In this document: positions 25,267-35,488 of the stretch, in pieces
Numbering within the stretch: the first letter of the stretch is position 1
How the letters are laid out: each line of letters opens with the position of its first letter
Source: Planomicrobium sp. Y74
GTDB taxonomy: Bacteria; Bacillota; Bacilli; Bacillales_A; Planococcaceae
Direction: 5' to 3'
Length of the DNA stretch: 64,000 nucleotides
NCBI RefSeq assembly: GCF_003668635.1
Contig: NZ_RCWH01000004.1
Location: forward strand, 310,001-374,000
Notes under the pieces: generated by a model
Told to the model about the DNA's origin: nothing
The model's database searches: none
The model's input: the letters and a program-made list of their open reading frames with translations, nothing else
Position numbers and translations under genes: made by a program

Positions 25267-26130
25267 CTATTTAAACAGCATTTTCAGCAGGAATCCTTTG
25301 ATGCCCAGCTTATAAGGTACAGGCAAATCGAGAAATTCGCCTGTCACTTTTCTCATTGCCTGAGAAGCGTATGTGTTCGGGAATGCCAGCAGAAACGGCA
25401 CTTGTTTCTTAACAGCCGCCGGTATATTCGAGTCACTTGGAATATAACCCAATGTGCCGATTTCTTTTTCGAGAAATTGCTGAGTCACCTGGCGGAAATT
25501 ATCCGCCGTCTGTTTGCCTTCTTTTTCAGTTGTGCATTGGTTGACGATCAATTTCATATGGACGTTCGGATCTTTTACATGAACCATCTTTACAATAGAA
25601 TAAGCATCCGTAATTGATGTCGGTTCAGGCGTCGTTACAAGTATCACATCGTCTGCCGCCAGGATAAATCGGAGGTTTTCATCCGATAATCCAGCACCTG
25701 TGTCGAGAATCACGTAATCGACATGCCCCTGGATTTCGCTGAGTTCGTCAAAGAATTTTTTCATCTTCGCTTCATCCAGTTTGAACATTTCGTTGAATCC
25801 TGTCCCGCCGGAAATGAACAATAATCCGTTTGGTCCTTCTTCAATGATGTCCCAAATCGATAAATCTTTTTCCACCATCGTCGCGATTGACTCTTCTGGT
25901 GACCGCCCGAGCAGCACATCGACATTGGCAAAACCCAAATCGACGTCGAATATCAGGACTTTCCGGTTCTGCTCGACAAGGCTTAAAGCGAAATTCAAGG
26001 CAAAATTCGATTTGCCAACGCCGCCTTTGCCGCTTGTTACGGCAATTATGCGCGTTTGCTTGCGTTCTTTTTTCGGTTTTTTCTGCATCATTTTTTCCCG
26101 CAATTGTTTTGCCTGATCAATCATTGTCAT
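25267..26130 (-). CDS. flhG: Flagellum number/site regulator, MinD-like ATPase FlhG
   Basis: A 287-residue ParA/MinD ATPase with the deviant Walker A SGKGGVGKSN, then DVDLGFANVDVLLG and the Walker B-like VILDTGAGLS. The C-terminus is amphipathic (GIKGFLLKMLFK), as expected for membrane binding. FlhG stimulates the GTPase of FlhF and helps to load FliY/FliM onto nascent C-rings, which sets flagellum number and placement. It overlaps flhF by 14 nt. Confidence 0.94.
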   Translation of the reverse strand: MTMIDQAKQLREKMMQKKPKKERKQTRIIAVTSGKGGVGKSNFALNFALSLVEQNRKVLIFDVDLGFANVDVLLGRSPEESIATMVEKDLSIWDIIEEGPNGLLFISGGTGFNEMFKLDEAKMKKFFDELSEIQGHVDYVILDTGAGLSDENLRFILAADDVILVTTPEPTSITDAYSIVKMVHVKDPNVHMKLIVNQCTTEKEGKQTADNFRQVTQQFLEKEIGTLGYIPSDSNIPAAVKKQVPFLLAFPNTYASQAMRKVTGEFLDLPVPYKLGIKGFLLKMLFK

Positions 26131-27268
26131 CTTCCCCTAGTACAAAGTTTGCGATCAACTCAGGAGTTGCCGTTAATATATCATCTGGAACATTTTGGCC
26201 ATTGGCAATATAAGTAACGGGAATCGAATAATGATAGATCAGATTCAAAATGGCGCCGGATGAGCTTGTCTCGTCTTGTTTAGTCAACAGCAGCTGGTCC
26301 ATTTTGATGGTCTGGAAATTGTCGATGATTTTTTTCATATCTTCGTATTTGGATGTCAGGCTCAATACCAGATTGATCTGAATTTTATTCTTGTCAGTCA
26401 ACAGTGCTTCAAGATCGTCGATGTATTGTTTCTGCTGGTAATTGCGGCCTGCCGTATCCATCAGGATGATATCGCATGCAGCCAGTTCAATCATTGCGCG
26501 GTTCAAGTCTTCAGCCGAATCAACCACTTGGATCGGAATGTTCAATATGCCGGCGTATGTTTTCAATTGCTCCACTGCAGCAATCCGGTATGTATCGGAT
26601 GTAATCAAACCGACTTTTTTCCCTTCACGCAACAGCAGGTCAGCTGCAATTTTCGCAATCGTCGTTGTTTTGCCGACGCCGGTCGGTCCGATGAAACAAA
26701 TGATTTCCGGATCCTTCACAATCGGTTTCTGCTGATGCAAAGCGATCAGGCGGATGATTTCCGTCTTGGCCATTCTGTGGATCTGCGCAGTGGAGATATC
26801 CGGTTGCTGGCCAATTGTCAGCATCATCTTCGCCAGGATTTCCGACTGGATTTCCTTCGTCACTTCCTGGCTGTTCAGACGCTGATTCAACGGTTTCAAG
26901 GAAGCCGGCAAATGATCTTCCTGCATTGATTGCATCATGAATTGCTTGATGCCTTTCAATTCATTGATCAAGTCTCCCGTTATGTGATTGTTTGAAGTTT
27001 CCGGCGCAGTCACTGGAGTAGACTGGACCGGTACGGATGCTTGCTGAACTGAAGCAGCTTCCTGCGGCTCTTTACTGGCCGCTTTCTTTTTCTTCGGCTG
27101 CGCTTCTACAGCGGCTGTGACTTCGAGTCTTTCTTTCTGGAAAAACCCGATAAAGCCCCCAGTTTTCACTTTTTTTGTATTCAGGATTAAAGCGTCAGCC
27201 CCCAAATCCCGTTTGATCATTGGCAAAGCTTCACTGACATTCTGGACGATATATGTTTTTAATCTCAT
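26117..27268 (-). CDS. flhF: SRP-type GTPase FlhF
   Basis: The 383-residue protein has an N-terminal basic segment, a variable Pro/Gln-rich linker and an SRP-like NG domain. Visible GTPase motifs are GPTGVGKTTTIAKIA, DTAGRN (G3) and LTKQDETSSSGAILN. FlhF marks the site of flagellar assembly. Its start overlaps the flhA stop by 1 nt. Confidence 0.95.
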   Translation of the reverse strand: MRLKTYIVQNVSEALPMIKRDLGADALILNTKKVKTGGFIGFFQKERLEVTAAVEAQPKKKKAASKEPQEAASVQQASVPVQSTPVTAPETSNNHITGDLINELKGIKQFMMQSMQEDHLPASLKPLNQRLNSQEVTKEIQSEILAKMMLTIGQQPDISTAQIHRMAKTEIIRLIALHQQKPIVKDPEIICFIGPTGVGKTTTIAKIAADLLLREGKKVGLITSDTYRIAAVEQLKTYAGILNIPIQVVDSAEDLNRAMIELAACDIILMDTAGRNYQQKQYIDDLEALLTDKNKIQINLVLSLTSKYEDMKKIIDNFQTIKMDQLLLTKQDETSSSGAILNLIYHYSIPVTYIANGQNVPDDILTATPELIANFVLGEDDND

Positions 27269-29337
27269 CAGACATTTACTCCTCCACTGATATTGACGAC
27301 GCCGACGCTTTGAATCTCAATGTTCGGTTCGAGTTCGTTATAGGACAGTACCGGAAGATCCGGTGCAAAACCTTCGATAAACTGACGCATATAAATGCGG
27401 ATGGCCGGTGATGTCAGCAAAATCGGCTGGACGCCGGTCTGCTGCAATTGCGCAGCCTGTTCGGATATTTTCTGGAAAATCAGCTGGGACGTTTCCGGAT
27501 CAATCGACAAGTAATTGCCTTGATCGGAACGGTGCACTGACTCTGCGAATTTCTTCTCCACGCTTGCTCCTGCTGTAATGACTTTCAGGGCTTCATTCTG
27601 CGGAGCATATTGCAATGTAATCTGACGGGAAAGCGAACGTCTCACATATTCTGTCAGAACATCTGTATCTTTTGTTTGCGATGAATAGTCGGCCAGCGTT
27701 TCGAGAATGATAAGCAAGTTGCGAATGGAAACTTTCTCTTTCAGGAGTTTCATCAGCACTTTCTGCACTTCCCCGATGGTCATTAAGTTTGGAATCAATT
27801 CTTCAACAACTGCCGGACTTGCTTCACGCATATTTTCAATCAGCGACTTCACTTCCTGACGCCCGATCAATTCATGTGCGTGGCGCTTGATGACTTCTGT
27901 CAGATGCGTCGACACGACAGAAGGAGGATCGACGATGGCGTATCCGGCCATCTCAGCGTCTTCTTTCATGCTGTCATTGACCCATAGGGCAGGCATGCCA
28001 AACGCCGGTTCAATCGTTTCAATCCCTTCAATGCTGTCATCATCAATCCCAGGGCTCATGGCCAAATAATGGTCGAGCATAATTTCACCCGCTGCAACGC
28101 GGTTTCCTTTGATCTTGATGATGTATTCGTTTGGACGGAGCTGGATATTATCGCGAATGCGGATAACCGGCACCACAATTCCAAGCTCCATTGCCAATTG
28201 CCGGCGGATCATGATGACCCGGTCGAGTAAATCCCCGCCCTGGTTTTTATCCGCAATCGGAATCAACCCATAGCCGAATTCAAACTCAATGGCATCAACA
28301 TGAAGAAGGTCGATGACGCTTTCCGGACTCTTCATGGCTTCAATTTCTTTGCCGTCTCCGGAAACGGCTTCTTTTTCGGATTTCTCTTCTTCGTTCAACG
28401 CTTTCTGCATTCTATATGCAGCAAATGCAATCACCCCTGCCACCGGCAAAATCAAGAAAGGATTGATCGGTGTCAGGAAAGCGATCATCATTAATGTACC
28501 TGCTACGACATACATCATTTTTGGGTATGCAAAAAGCTGCTTGATAATATCCGACCCGAGGTTGCCGTCGGAAACAGCGCGTGTCACAACGATACCCATG
28601 GCGGTTGAAATCAACAGCGCCGGTATCTGACTCACCAGGCCATCCCCGATAGATAACAGGGTAAACAGGCTGGCTGCTTCGCCGACCGGCAGTCCGTGGA
28701 CCATAACCCCGATCAGCAATCCGCCGATAATATTAATGATTGTAATGATAATTCCCGCAATGGCGTCCCCTTTTACGAATTTACTGGCACCATCCATGGC
28801 CCCGTAAAAATCCGCTTCCTGGCTGACTTTTTCCCTGCGGTTTTTCGCTTCCATATCAGAAATCATGCCTGCGCCAAGATCGGCATCGATACTCATCTGT
28901 TTACCAGGCATCGAATCGAGTGTAAAACGCGCGGCAACTTCCGCGACCCGCTCCGAACCTTTTGTAATAACAAGGAATTGAATAATGACAAGAATCAGGA
29001 ACACCAGAATACCAATGATGGCACTGCCTCCGACTACGAATGAACCGAACGTCTCGATCACTTCACCACCGGTTTGATTGGTCAAAATCGATCGTGTCGT
29101 CGAAACGTTCAAGCCAAGACGGAACAGCGTCGTCAGTAACAGCAATGTCGGGAAAATCGAGAATTGCAGCGCTTCTTTCGTATTCATTGCCACCAGCAGG
29201 ATTGTCATGGCTAGGCTGATATTTATGAGGATCAATATATCGAGTAATAATGGCGGCAACGGAATGACCATCATGACGACGATCATAAGTACGGATACTA
29301 AGACTGCATAATCTCTGATTTTCAAGTTATTTCCCAT
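27268..29337 (-). CDS. flhA: Flagellar export gate protein FlhA
   Basis: The 689-residue protein has eight N-terminal helices and a large cytoplasmic domain. It carries the FHIPEP signature region (GKQMSIDADLGAGMISDMEAKNR) between helices. It forms the nonameric ring of the type III export gate and receives chaperone-substrate complexes. Length and order after flhB are standard. Confidence 0.97.
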   Translation of the reverse strand: MGNNLKIRDYAVLVSVLMIVVMMVIPLPPLLLDILILINISLAMTILLVAMNTKEALQFSIFPTLLLLTTLFRLGLNVSTTRSILTNQTGGEVIETFGSFVVGGSAIIGILVFLILVIIQFLVITKGSERVAEVAARFTLDSMPGKQMSIDADLGAGMISDMEAKNRREKVSQEADFYGAMDGASKFVKGDAIAGIIITIINIIGGLLIGVMVHGLPVGEAASLFTLLSIGDGLVSQIPALLISTAMGIVVTRAVSDGNLGSDIIKQLFAYPKMMYVVAGTLMMIAFLTPINPFLILPVAGVIAFAAYRMQKALNEEEKSEKEAVSGDGKEIEAMKSPESVIDLLHVDAIEFEFGYGLIPIADKNQGGDLLDRVIMIRRQLAMELGIVVPVIRIRDNIQLRPNEYIIKIKGNRVAAGEIMLDHYLAMSPGIDDDSIEGIETIEPAFGMPALWVNDSMKEDAEMAGYAIVDPPSVVSTHLTEVIKRHAHELIGRQEVKSLIENMREASPAVVEELIPNLMTIGEVQKVLMKLLKEKVSIRNLLIILETLADYSSQTKDTDVLTEYVRRSLSRQITLQYAPQNEALKVITAGASVEKKFAESVHRSDQGNYLSIDPETSQLIFQKISEQAAQLQQTGVQPILLTSPAIRIYMRQFIEGFAPDLPVLSYNELEPNIEIQSVGVVNISGGVNV

Positions 29338-29359
29338 CTCCTATTGCTTTCGTGAATGT

Positions 29360-30448
29360 TTAACTGATCTTGCCTTTCAAACGGTAGATATATGCCAACA
29401 CCTCGGCTACGGCCATGAAGAGATCTTCCGGCACGTAGTCGCCCACTTCCACTTGTGCGTACAATGCGCGGGCGAGCGGTTTATTTTCCATGATCACAAT
29501 ATCAAGTTCTTTCGCTTTTTCTTTAATTTTCAGTGCCAGATGATCTTTCCCCATCGCAATGACCTGCGGGGCTTCCATCGTCTCGGCATCGTATTTGATC
29601 GCGATCGCGTAATGCGTCGGGTTTGTAATCAGGACATCCGCATTCGGTAAATCCTGAATCATTCGGTTCATGCTCATCTGCCGTTGCTTTTCTTTGATCT
29701 TTTGCTTGATGAGCGGATCGCCTTCCGATTTTTTGTATTCATCTTTAATGTCCTGTTTCGACATCTTTATTCCTTTTTCGAACTCGTATTTCTGATAGAT
29801 ATAATCCAGCACCGCCAGACACAAGAGGATAATCGAAGCGGTCAATCCCAGTTTAACGACCAGCCCGCCGACAAAACTCAAGGCATGCGGCACACTTTGC
29901 TGGGACAATAAAAACAACTCTTCTTTCGACGCCCATAACACAAGGAATGCCGCCGTTCCAATGATGGAGATTTTAAGTAAAGATTTTGCCAGCTCCACGA
30001 GGGCACGCACCGAGAAAATACGTTTTGCGCCTTTGATCGGGTCGATTCGTTCCAGTTTCGCCATCAATGGGTCTGTTGAGAAGATCGGGCCGATTTGTAT
30101 GTAGTTTCCGAAAAAGCCGAAAATCATGCCGATCAACGCCATCGGGACCATGATTTTCAATCCTTCAAACGCCATCTGTTCGAGCAGGGTCCGCGTGGAA
30201 GCGGGTGTCAAATCCCAGTGGAAGAATTGCGTCAGGTTGATGCGGAACATCGCAAGAATCTGGTCAAGCATCCAGCCGCCGGTGAAGTAAAGCAACAGGA
30301 CGCCGCCGAGCATAATCATGGCTGCAGCGACTTCCGGACTTTTTGCGACCTGTCCTTTGCGTTTCGACTCCTGCCTTTTCTGCGGTGTCGCTTTTTCTGT
30401 TTTCTCACCTGCGAAAAACTGAAGATCGAGAACCAATCGTTTCTGCAC
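29360..30448 (-). CDS. flhB: Flagellar export switch protein FlhB
   Basis: The 362-residue protein has four helices and a cytoplasmic domain with the self-cleaving NPTH site (ITNPTHYAIAIKYD), which changes export specificity from rod and hook to filament proteins. The start is GTG 30448 after GGGAGGGA, directly adjacent to the fliR stop. The N-terminus (GEKTEKATPQKRQESKRKGQ) is characteristic. Confidence 0.97.
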   Translation of the reverse strand: MQKRLVLDLQFFAGEKTEKATPQKRQESKRKGQVAKSPEVAAAMIMLGGVLLLYFTGGWMLDQILAMFRINLTQFFHWDLTPASTRTLLEQMAFEGLKIMVPMALIGMIFGFFGNYIQIGPIFSTDPLMAKLERIDPIKGAKRIFSVRALVELAKSLLKISIIGTAAFLVLWASKEELFLLSQQSVPHALSFVGGLVVKLGLTASIILLCLAVLDYIYQKYEFEKGIKMSKQDIKDEYKKSEGDPLIKQKIKEKQRQMSMNRMIQDLPNADVLITNPTHYAIAIKYDAETMEAPQVIAMGKDHLALKIKEKAKELDIVIMENKPLARALYAQVEVGDYVPEDLFMAVAEVLAYIYRLKGKIS

Positions 30449-31228
30449 TTATGTCCCTCCCATTATCTTGACCAATTGCGCCATGCTCATCATGATTTTT
30501 TCAAATAAAAATTGCAGAAGATAAAAGAAGATGGGCATTGTCAGCAATAACAGGACAAAGCCGGTGAAAATCTTAACTGGAAAACCGACTGCAAAAATAT
30601 TTAATTGAGGTACAGTTTTCGCTAATATTCCGAGAGCTACATCCACCAGGAACAGTGCGCCGACAATCGGCAAAGCAATTTGCAAAGCAATGGTAAACAT
30701 TTGGACGAATAATGCCGATACAAAAGAAGAAAGGTCGCCCGCTTCAAAAGCGAAGGCGGTTGTTTCTACCGGAAACAGCCTCAGACTGTGCATGACACCG
30801 TCAAGCAGCATGTGATGGCCGTTTACCGTCAGCATGAAAAGAAGCGCCATCATGTATTTAAAGTGACCGATGATCGGCACCTGCGCGCCGGTTTGCGGAT
30901 CAATGACGTTGGCAATAGCGAAGCCCATCTGAAAATCGATGAACGCTCCGGCAACCTGCACCGCATACAACAGCAGCGCCGCTGTAAACCCGAGCGCCAG
31001 ACCAACTCCGATTTCCTTTATGACCATTAACGTGTAATAGACGTCCAGGACAATCGGCTCTTCAGCCGGCAGAGTGGAAACGGCTATCAGCGCAATGAAC
31101 ACGCCGAGACCGATCTTGAATTGGTTCGGCATACCTTTCATCGAGAAAATCGGTGCAATCAGAAAGAAACTCGTGAACCGGATAAGTACTAATAAAAAAT
31201 ATGGCAAAACTTCTAAAATAGAATTCAT
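30449..31228 (-). CDS. fliR: Flagellar export gate protein FliR
   Basis: The 259-residue protein has about six helices and the FliR pattern RFTSFFLIAPIFSMKGMPNQFKIGLG at its N-terminus. With FliP and FliQ it builds the export pore. It follows fliQ by 10 nt and abuts flhB. Confidence 0.95.
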   Translation of the reverse strand: MNSILEVLPYFLLVLIRFTSFFLIAPIFSMKGMPNQFKIGLGVFIALIAVSTLPAEEPIVLDVYYTLMVIKEIGVGLALGFTAALLLYAVQVAGAFIDFQMGFAIANVIDPQTGAQVPIIGHFKYMMALLFMLTVNGHHMLLDGVMHSLRLFPVETTAFAFEAGDLSSFVSALFVQMFTIALQIALPIVGALFLVDVALGILAKTVPQLNIFAVGFPVKIFTGFVLLLLTMPIFFYLLQFLFEKIMMSMAQLVKIMGGT

Positions 31229-31238
31229 TGCAAGCTCC

Positions 31239-31508
31239 CTATCCGATTATTCGCGGAAGGCTTTGGAACAGATTGCGCGTGTAATCCAGCAGCGTTGTCA
31301 GCATCCATGGTCCGAAAACGACCAGCGAAATGAAAACAGCGAGTATTTTCGGTATGAACGCCAAGGTCTGTTCCTGAATCTGCGTCATCGCCTGAAAAAC
31401 ACTGACGAGCAGGCCGACACCCAATGCGATCAGCAGCATCGGCGCTGAAATGATGATGATTGTATAAATCGATTGTTCTGCCAGTTTAATTACCATATCT
31501 GGAGTCAT
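31239..31508 (-). CDS. fliQ: Flagellar export gate protein FliQ
   Basis: I start this two-helix protein at ATG 31508 (MTPDMVIKLAEQ), giving the usual 89 residues. AAGGAAGG lies 9 nt upstream, whereas earlier in-frame starts overlap or precede that site. FliQ surrounds the FliP-FliR pore. Unusually, about 280 bp separate it from fliP; that gap holds two hairpin repeats. Confidence 0.94.
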   Translation of the reverse strand: MTPDMVIKLAEQSIYTIIIISAPMLLIALGVGLLVSVFQAMTQIQEQTLAFIPKILAVFISLVVFGPWMLTTLLDYTRNLFQSLPRIIG

Positions 31509-31564
31509 TGAGTTCATCCTTCCTTTACCTAACAAGTTGAACAAGTAGTGGATTATAGTCGATA

Positions 31565-31762
31565 TTACGCAAAACAGCTCCGCGTTCCTGGGGGCTTGCG
31601 CTGAGCTTAGTCCCCATGGAGTCTCCGCTGTTTTGCTCCATATCTTTAGAGACTTCTCTCAGCGATGGCGCGTTCCAGGACTGGGCGGAGCAATAAGACG
31701 AATGTTCTTCTCGGCTTATTGCGGGAGCCTTGTCCAGAGCGCCGAAGCGTGGATAAAGGCTG
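31565..31762. repeat. Two dispersed hairpin repeats between fliP and fliQ
   Basis: The first (31568-31637) has outer arms GCAAAACAGC and GCTGTTTTGC, with inner complementarity around TGGGG/CCCCA. The second (about 31686-31730) has GCAATAAGACGA facing TCGGCTTATTGC. Neither is followed by a T-run. They resemble the dispersed elements at 1036, 2012 and 52670 in style. They interrupt the normally compact fliPQR group. Confidence 0.75.
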
Positions 31763-31785
31763 ATTTTTTAACCCAACTCTACTAT

Positions 31786-32475
31786 TTAAAAACTGAGCAG
31801 CAGCGATTCGATGATCAGGTACCAGCCGTCGACCAGTACGAATAAAAGAATTTTGAACGGCAACGAAATCATTACCGGCGGCAGCATCATCATACCCATC
31901 GCCATCAAGGTGCTGGCCACGACCATGTCGATGATCAGAAATGGGATGAAGATAACGAAGCCTATCTGGAACGCTGTCTTGAGCTCACTGATGGCAAATG
32001 CCGGAATCAGCGATGTCAGCGGTATCTCCGCGATGCTGTCGGGTTTTTCCATTTCCGCGTATTTATAAAAAAGTGCTAAATCTTTTTCGCGTGTGTGTTT
32101 TGCCATAAATTCTTTCATCGGCAATGCCGCTGAGTCCATCGCTTCTTCCTGTCCGATTTCTCCGTCCAGATAAGGCTGAAGCGCGGTTTCATTTATTTCC
32201 GAGAATATCGGAGCCATAATGAAGAAGGTTAGGAATAATGCGAGTCCCACCAATACTTGGTTCGGCGGCATCGATTGTGTGCCGAGACCGGTCCGGACAA
32301 AGGACAGCACGATGATGATGCGGGTAAAACTGGTCATCAGGATTAAAATCCCGGGAGCCACTGACAGGATTGTCAGCAGGAATAATAATTGCAATGTAGT
32401 TGAAACGTCTTCGGGATTATCGTTGCCAAAATCGATTCCGGGAATGTTGACGAGCAGGAGAAGAGAATCCATCAT
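31786..32475 (-). CDS. fliP: Flagellar export gate protein FliP
   Basis: The 229-residue protein contains the FliP signatures [20 protein letters not shown] and [16 protein letters not shown]. The later [20 protein letters not shown] is the most conserved block. It pentamerises to form the export pore, helped by FliO. It overlaps fliO by 4 nt. No leader peptide is obvious beyond the first hydrophobic segment. Confidence 0.96.
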   Translation of the reverse strand: MMDSLLLLVNIPGIDFGNDNPEDVSTTLQLLFLLTILSVAPGILILMTSFTRIIIVLSFVRTGLGTQSMPPNQVLVGLALFLTFFIMAPIFSEINETALQPYLDGEIGQEEAMDSAALPMKEFMAKHTREKDLALFYKYAEMEKPDSIAEIPLTSLIPAFAISELKTAFQIGFVIFIPFLIIDMVVASTLMAMGMMMLPPVMISLPFKILLFVLVDGWYLIIESLLLSF

Positions 32476-33134
32476 AACGAACGACCTTCTTTGTCCTCGG
32501 AATGCTGCTTGCTGAGATCTGATTCCAATTTGTCCTGCTTTTTACGCTGTTTATCGAGGCTCTGCTTGAACAATTGCTCAAACCCTTTCGTTTGGGAAGG
32601 GTTCTTCTCCCAGCGCCCGCCGACCTTTTCTTTTATGAAACTGGTCACCGTCTTCGGCAATAATGGCGAAGCTTGGGTTTCCACGTCTTTTTCGATTCCA
32701 TGGATTTCATCGTCTTCGGTAAATTCTTTGATCAACGTCACTTGATCGCCGACGCCGATCAGATAAATCTGTCCTCCCACTTTTACAAGCTGAAGGGATT
32801 TATTGTTTCCTAAGGCTGTTCCGCCCATCAGCTTTACAGCTTGGTTGGGCTGGAGATTTTTCTGCTTCATCGACAGGAATTTGATCAGGCCGTAAATCAT
32901 GAAGACAATTAATAAGGTATAGAAGATCAATTGGCCGATCACCACGATAAAGCTTTTTTCTTCCGGCGCTGCCGCTTCAGCGGGTTGCTCCTGCTGTTCG
33001 GCTGCCGGTTGGTCCGTGTCATAGCTGTCGCTGACTTTCGGGTCGGCGGCGTGTGCTCCGGATGGTATCCATACTGCCGACAGTGTCAGCAGCAGGATCA
33101 TCATAATACTGTATAAAGACATTTTTTGGATCAA
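32472..33134 (-). CDS. fliO: Flagellar biosynthesis protein FliO/FliZ
   Basis: The 220-residue protein has a signal-like N-terminus, an acidic and Gln-rich extracytoplasmic segment, one membrane helix (about residues 67-85, [19 protein letters not shown]) and a charged cytoplasmic tail. It has the FliO pattern [28 protein letters not shown]. FliO assists FliP oligomerisation. The start is TTG 33134 with AAGGAG nine nt upstream. No cheY gene lies between it and fliY, unlike in B. subtilis. Confidence 0.9.
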   Translation of the reverse strand: MIQKMSLYSIMMILLLTLSAVWIPSGAHAADPKVSDSYDTDQPAAEQQEQPAEAAAPEEKSFIVVIGQLIFYTLLIVFMIYGLIKFLSMKQKNLQPNQAVKLMGGTALGNNKSLQLVKVGGQIYLIGVGDQVTLIKEFTEDDEIHGIEKDVETQASPLLPKTVTSFIKEKVGGRWEKNPSQTKGFEQLFKQSLDKQRKKQDKLESDLSKQHSEDKEGRSL

Positions 33135-33160
33135 GCTTGTAGACTCCTTACATAAAGGTA

Positions 33161-34228
33161 TTAGCGAAGCTTCGAGATTCGTTCTTCTGCAGATAGGATA
33201 TCGGTAACGCGGACCCCGAAGTTTTCATCGATGACTACAACTTCACCCACGGCTATCAATTTGTCGTTCACTAAAATATCGACTGGTTCTCCCGCCAATT
33301 TGTCGAGCTCAATAATCGACCCTTGGGAAACGCCCAGTATTTCTTTAACCGTCCGTTTCGTGCGTCCCAGTTCCACTGTGACCTGAAGCGGGATATCCAT
33401 CAGCATATTCAAGTTGTTCGGTTCGGCATTTGCTGCCGCTGAATCATCAAAACTTGAAAACTGTACCGGTTGGATACTTGGTGATGAAACGGATTGTTCT
33501 TTTTTATTCTGTTCGTTGTTTTCGTTGTTCGAGTCAAATTGCATATCCTGTGTCTCCTCCGGCACTTCCTCTTCACCTGAACCGGTCAAGATTCCTGCCA
33601 TTTGTTTTGCCAGACGCACTGGAATGCACATATAGAATTCCGCGTACTGTCCGTTTTGCCCTTTCAATTGGAACGCTGTTTCGGTAAACCATTCTTCCGC
33701 AGTAAAATTGGCTTCCGGAAAATCTTCCCGATCCTCGACCATGTCCATGCCAGACAAGGAATGGTTAACTTCCGATTCCAATAAAGCGGAGAATGTCTGG
33801 GAAACAGATGCATACATCTGCTGCACGATATCCTGCAGGATCTCGAATTGGCGTTCCGTATCTTCGCTTGCGCTTTCCGGATCCACCATTGCAGTCAAAG
33901 CCTGCACCTGTTCTTTATTCACTGAAACAAATTGAATGCCGGAAACGTCGCCCGTATATTCACCGAGCAGGATGAAGAAAGGCGCCTGTGTTTTTGTCAT
34001 GATTTCTGCTTTCGGCTTTACCGACAACTTCGGTGAGCTTACCGTCACCTGATTCGACAGCAATACAGACAATACAGCCGAAGAGCTGCCAAGTGCCACA
34101 CTGAACAATTCCGTCAGCGCTTCGTTTTCGATTGTGGAAAGTGACGTATTCACCATTTTCTTCTCCTCCTTCTCTCCCCGGTTCAACAAGCCGTTTATTT
34201 CATCTAAAGACAAATTACCAGTTACCAT
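33161..34228 (-). CDS. fliY: Flagellar motor switch protein FliY, phosphatase motifs degenerate
   Basis: I start at ATG 34228, 9 nt after AGGAGG, giving 355 residues. The order is an N-terminal CheY-binding-like helix ([13 protein letters not shown]), a CheC-like middle domain and a C-terminal FliN/SpoA domain ([19 protein letters not shown]). In B. subtilis FliY the catalytic motifs contain GEIGN and EAMNQ. Here the first reads TELFS and the second DIVQQ, so both catalytic Asn are replaced, and the Pro after the second site is missing. The switch role should persist, but CheY-P phosphatase activity probably does not. Confidence 0.92.
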   Translation of the reverse strand: MVTGNLSLDEINGLLNRGEKEEKKMVNTSLSTIENEALTELFSVALGSSSAVLSVLLSNQVTVSSPKLSVKPKAEIMTKTQAPFFILLGEYTGDVSGIQFVSVNKEQVQALTAMVDPESASEDTERQFEILQDIVQQMYASVSQTFSALLESEVNHSLSGMDMVEDREDFPEANFTAEEWFTETAFQLKGQNGQYAEFYMCIPVRLAKQMAGILTGSGEEEVPEETQDMQFDSNNENNEQNKKEQSVSSPSIQPVQFSSFDDSAAANAEPNNLNMLMDIPLQVTVELGRTKRTVKEILGVSQGSIIELDKLAGEPVDILVNDKLIAVGEVVVIDENFGVRVTDILSAEERISKLR

Positions 34229-35207
34229 CGCTGTCATCCTCCTGCGTTTGAACATCCGTAATTTGTACCGCCAAACGGCCTTTGGAAACCCCGGCTTGAG
34301 CAAAAAACTTCTGCTTTTCATCAACGAGCACCGTCACCGGATCCGAAAAGGATTCCTGTAAACGAATCACATCGCCATTTTTCAGATTCAGAAAATCTTC
34401 TATATTGATTGATGACTGCCCCAAAACCGCTTTCACACTCATTTTGGTGCTTTGCAGTTTTTTCTCCAAAGCGGCCACTTCATGATTTTCTTTCGTTTTT
34501 TGCTGATTCGCCAGCCAATGCCGTGCCGACAGTTTCGGCAGCACCTTTTCCAACACCAAATGCGGCAGGCACAGGTTGATAACGCCTTCTACTTCACCGA
34601 TTTTCGTGTGAAGCGACACCATGATGACTGTTTCATTCGGCGGTGACATCGTCAGAAATTGAGGATTCACTTCAATTTCCTTCAAAGACGGTGACAACCG
34701 GATAACCGATGTCCATGCTTCCTGGAAACAATCGAGTGCTTTCACAAAAACCCGTTCAATAATCGACGTTTCAATTTCCGTTAAATCATTTGTTTTATTC
34801 AACGCATTCCCTTGCCCACCAAGCAGACGATCGAACATTACATACGCCACATCAGGAGAAAATTCCATTAGCATACTGCCCGGCAGCGGACTTGCTTCAA
34901 ATACACCAAGCAATGAATTTTTCTCGATATTCTGGATGAATTCCTCGTACGAATATTGTTCCACTCCCGTTACCGTAAGCTGGACGTATGTACGCAGCTG
35001 TGTAGAAAAATAAGAAGTCAGCAAGCGCGCGAAGTTTTCATGGATCCGCGTCAAGGTCCGGATCTGGTCCTGTGAAAACCGCAGAGCTTTTTTGAAGTCA
35101 TAATTGTTCACTGTACGTTCTTTGCCGATCTTATAAGGTGCAGGCTTCTCTTTTTTAATGGAAGAAAGAATGGCATCTATATTTTCGTCTGATAAATGAT
35201 CTACCAT
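34215..35207 (-). CDS. fliM: Flagellar motor switch protein FliM
   Basis: The 330-residue protein has an N-terminal segment ([17 protein letters not shown]) in the position of the CheY-P-binding peptide, a CheC-like middle domain with [19 protein letters not shown], and a C-terminal SpoA domain ([18 protein letters not shown]). It overlaps the fliY reading frame by 14 nt. It builds the C-ring with FliG and FliY. Confidence 0.96.
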   Translation of the reverse strand: MVDHLSDENIDAILSSIKKEKPAPYKIGKERTVNNYDFKKALRFSQDQIRTLTRIHENFARLLTSYFSTQLRTYVQLTVTGVEQYSYEEFIQNIEKNSLLGVFEASPLPGSMLMEFSPDVAYVMFDRLLGGQGNALNKTNDLTEIETSIIERVFVKALDCFQEAWTSVIRLSPSLKEIEVNPQFLTMSPPNETVIMVSLHTKIGEVEGVINLCLPHLVLEKVLPKLSARHWLANQQKTKENHEVAALEKKLQSTKMSVKAVLGQSSINIEDFLNLKNGDVIRLQESFSDPVTVLVDEKQKFFAQAGVSKGRLAVQITDVQTQEDDSDGNW

Positions 35208-35220
35208 GGATGTTTCCTCC

Positions 35221-35436
35221 TTATTCCATCGGGTCAGGCTTTTGGATTGTCGGCAAAATGCTGATCTGCTGGTAATAGGCTGTCACTTTATCGGTGACTT
35301 CCCCTACCGATTCCAGAACGTGAATCTTTTTGCCAGACACCAGTGTCACCACTGTATCCGGTGTAGCTTCGACTCTTTCGATATAAACCGCGTTTATGGT
35401 AAACGGCGTCTGATTTAATTTCGTCAATAGGATCAT
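35221..35436 (-). CDS. flbD: FlbD/SwrD family small flagellar protein
   Basis: This 71-residue protein has the FlbD form: MILLTKLNQTPFTINAVYIE, then TVVTLVSGKKIHVLESV. In B. subtilis the homologue SwrD increases motor torque and supports swarming. It lies between flgE and fliM as usual; fliL, normally next, is instead found behind motB at 50.5 kb. Confidence 0.92.
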   Translation of the reverse strand: MILLTKLNQTPFTINAVYIERVEATPDTVVTLVSGKKIHVLESVGEVTDKVTAYYQQISILPTIQKPDPME

Positions 35437-35488
35437 ATAAAAGCGCCTATCGAGGGAAGCTCAGCTTCCCTCAGGCCGCCCTCCTTTA

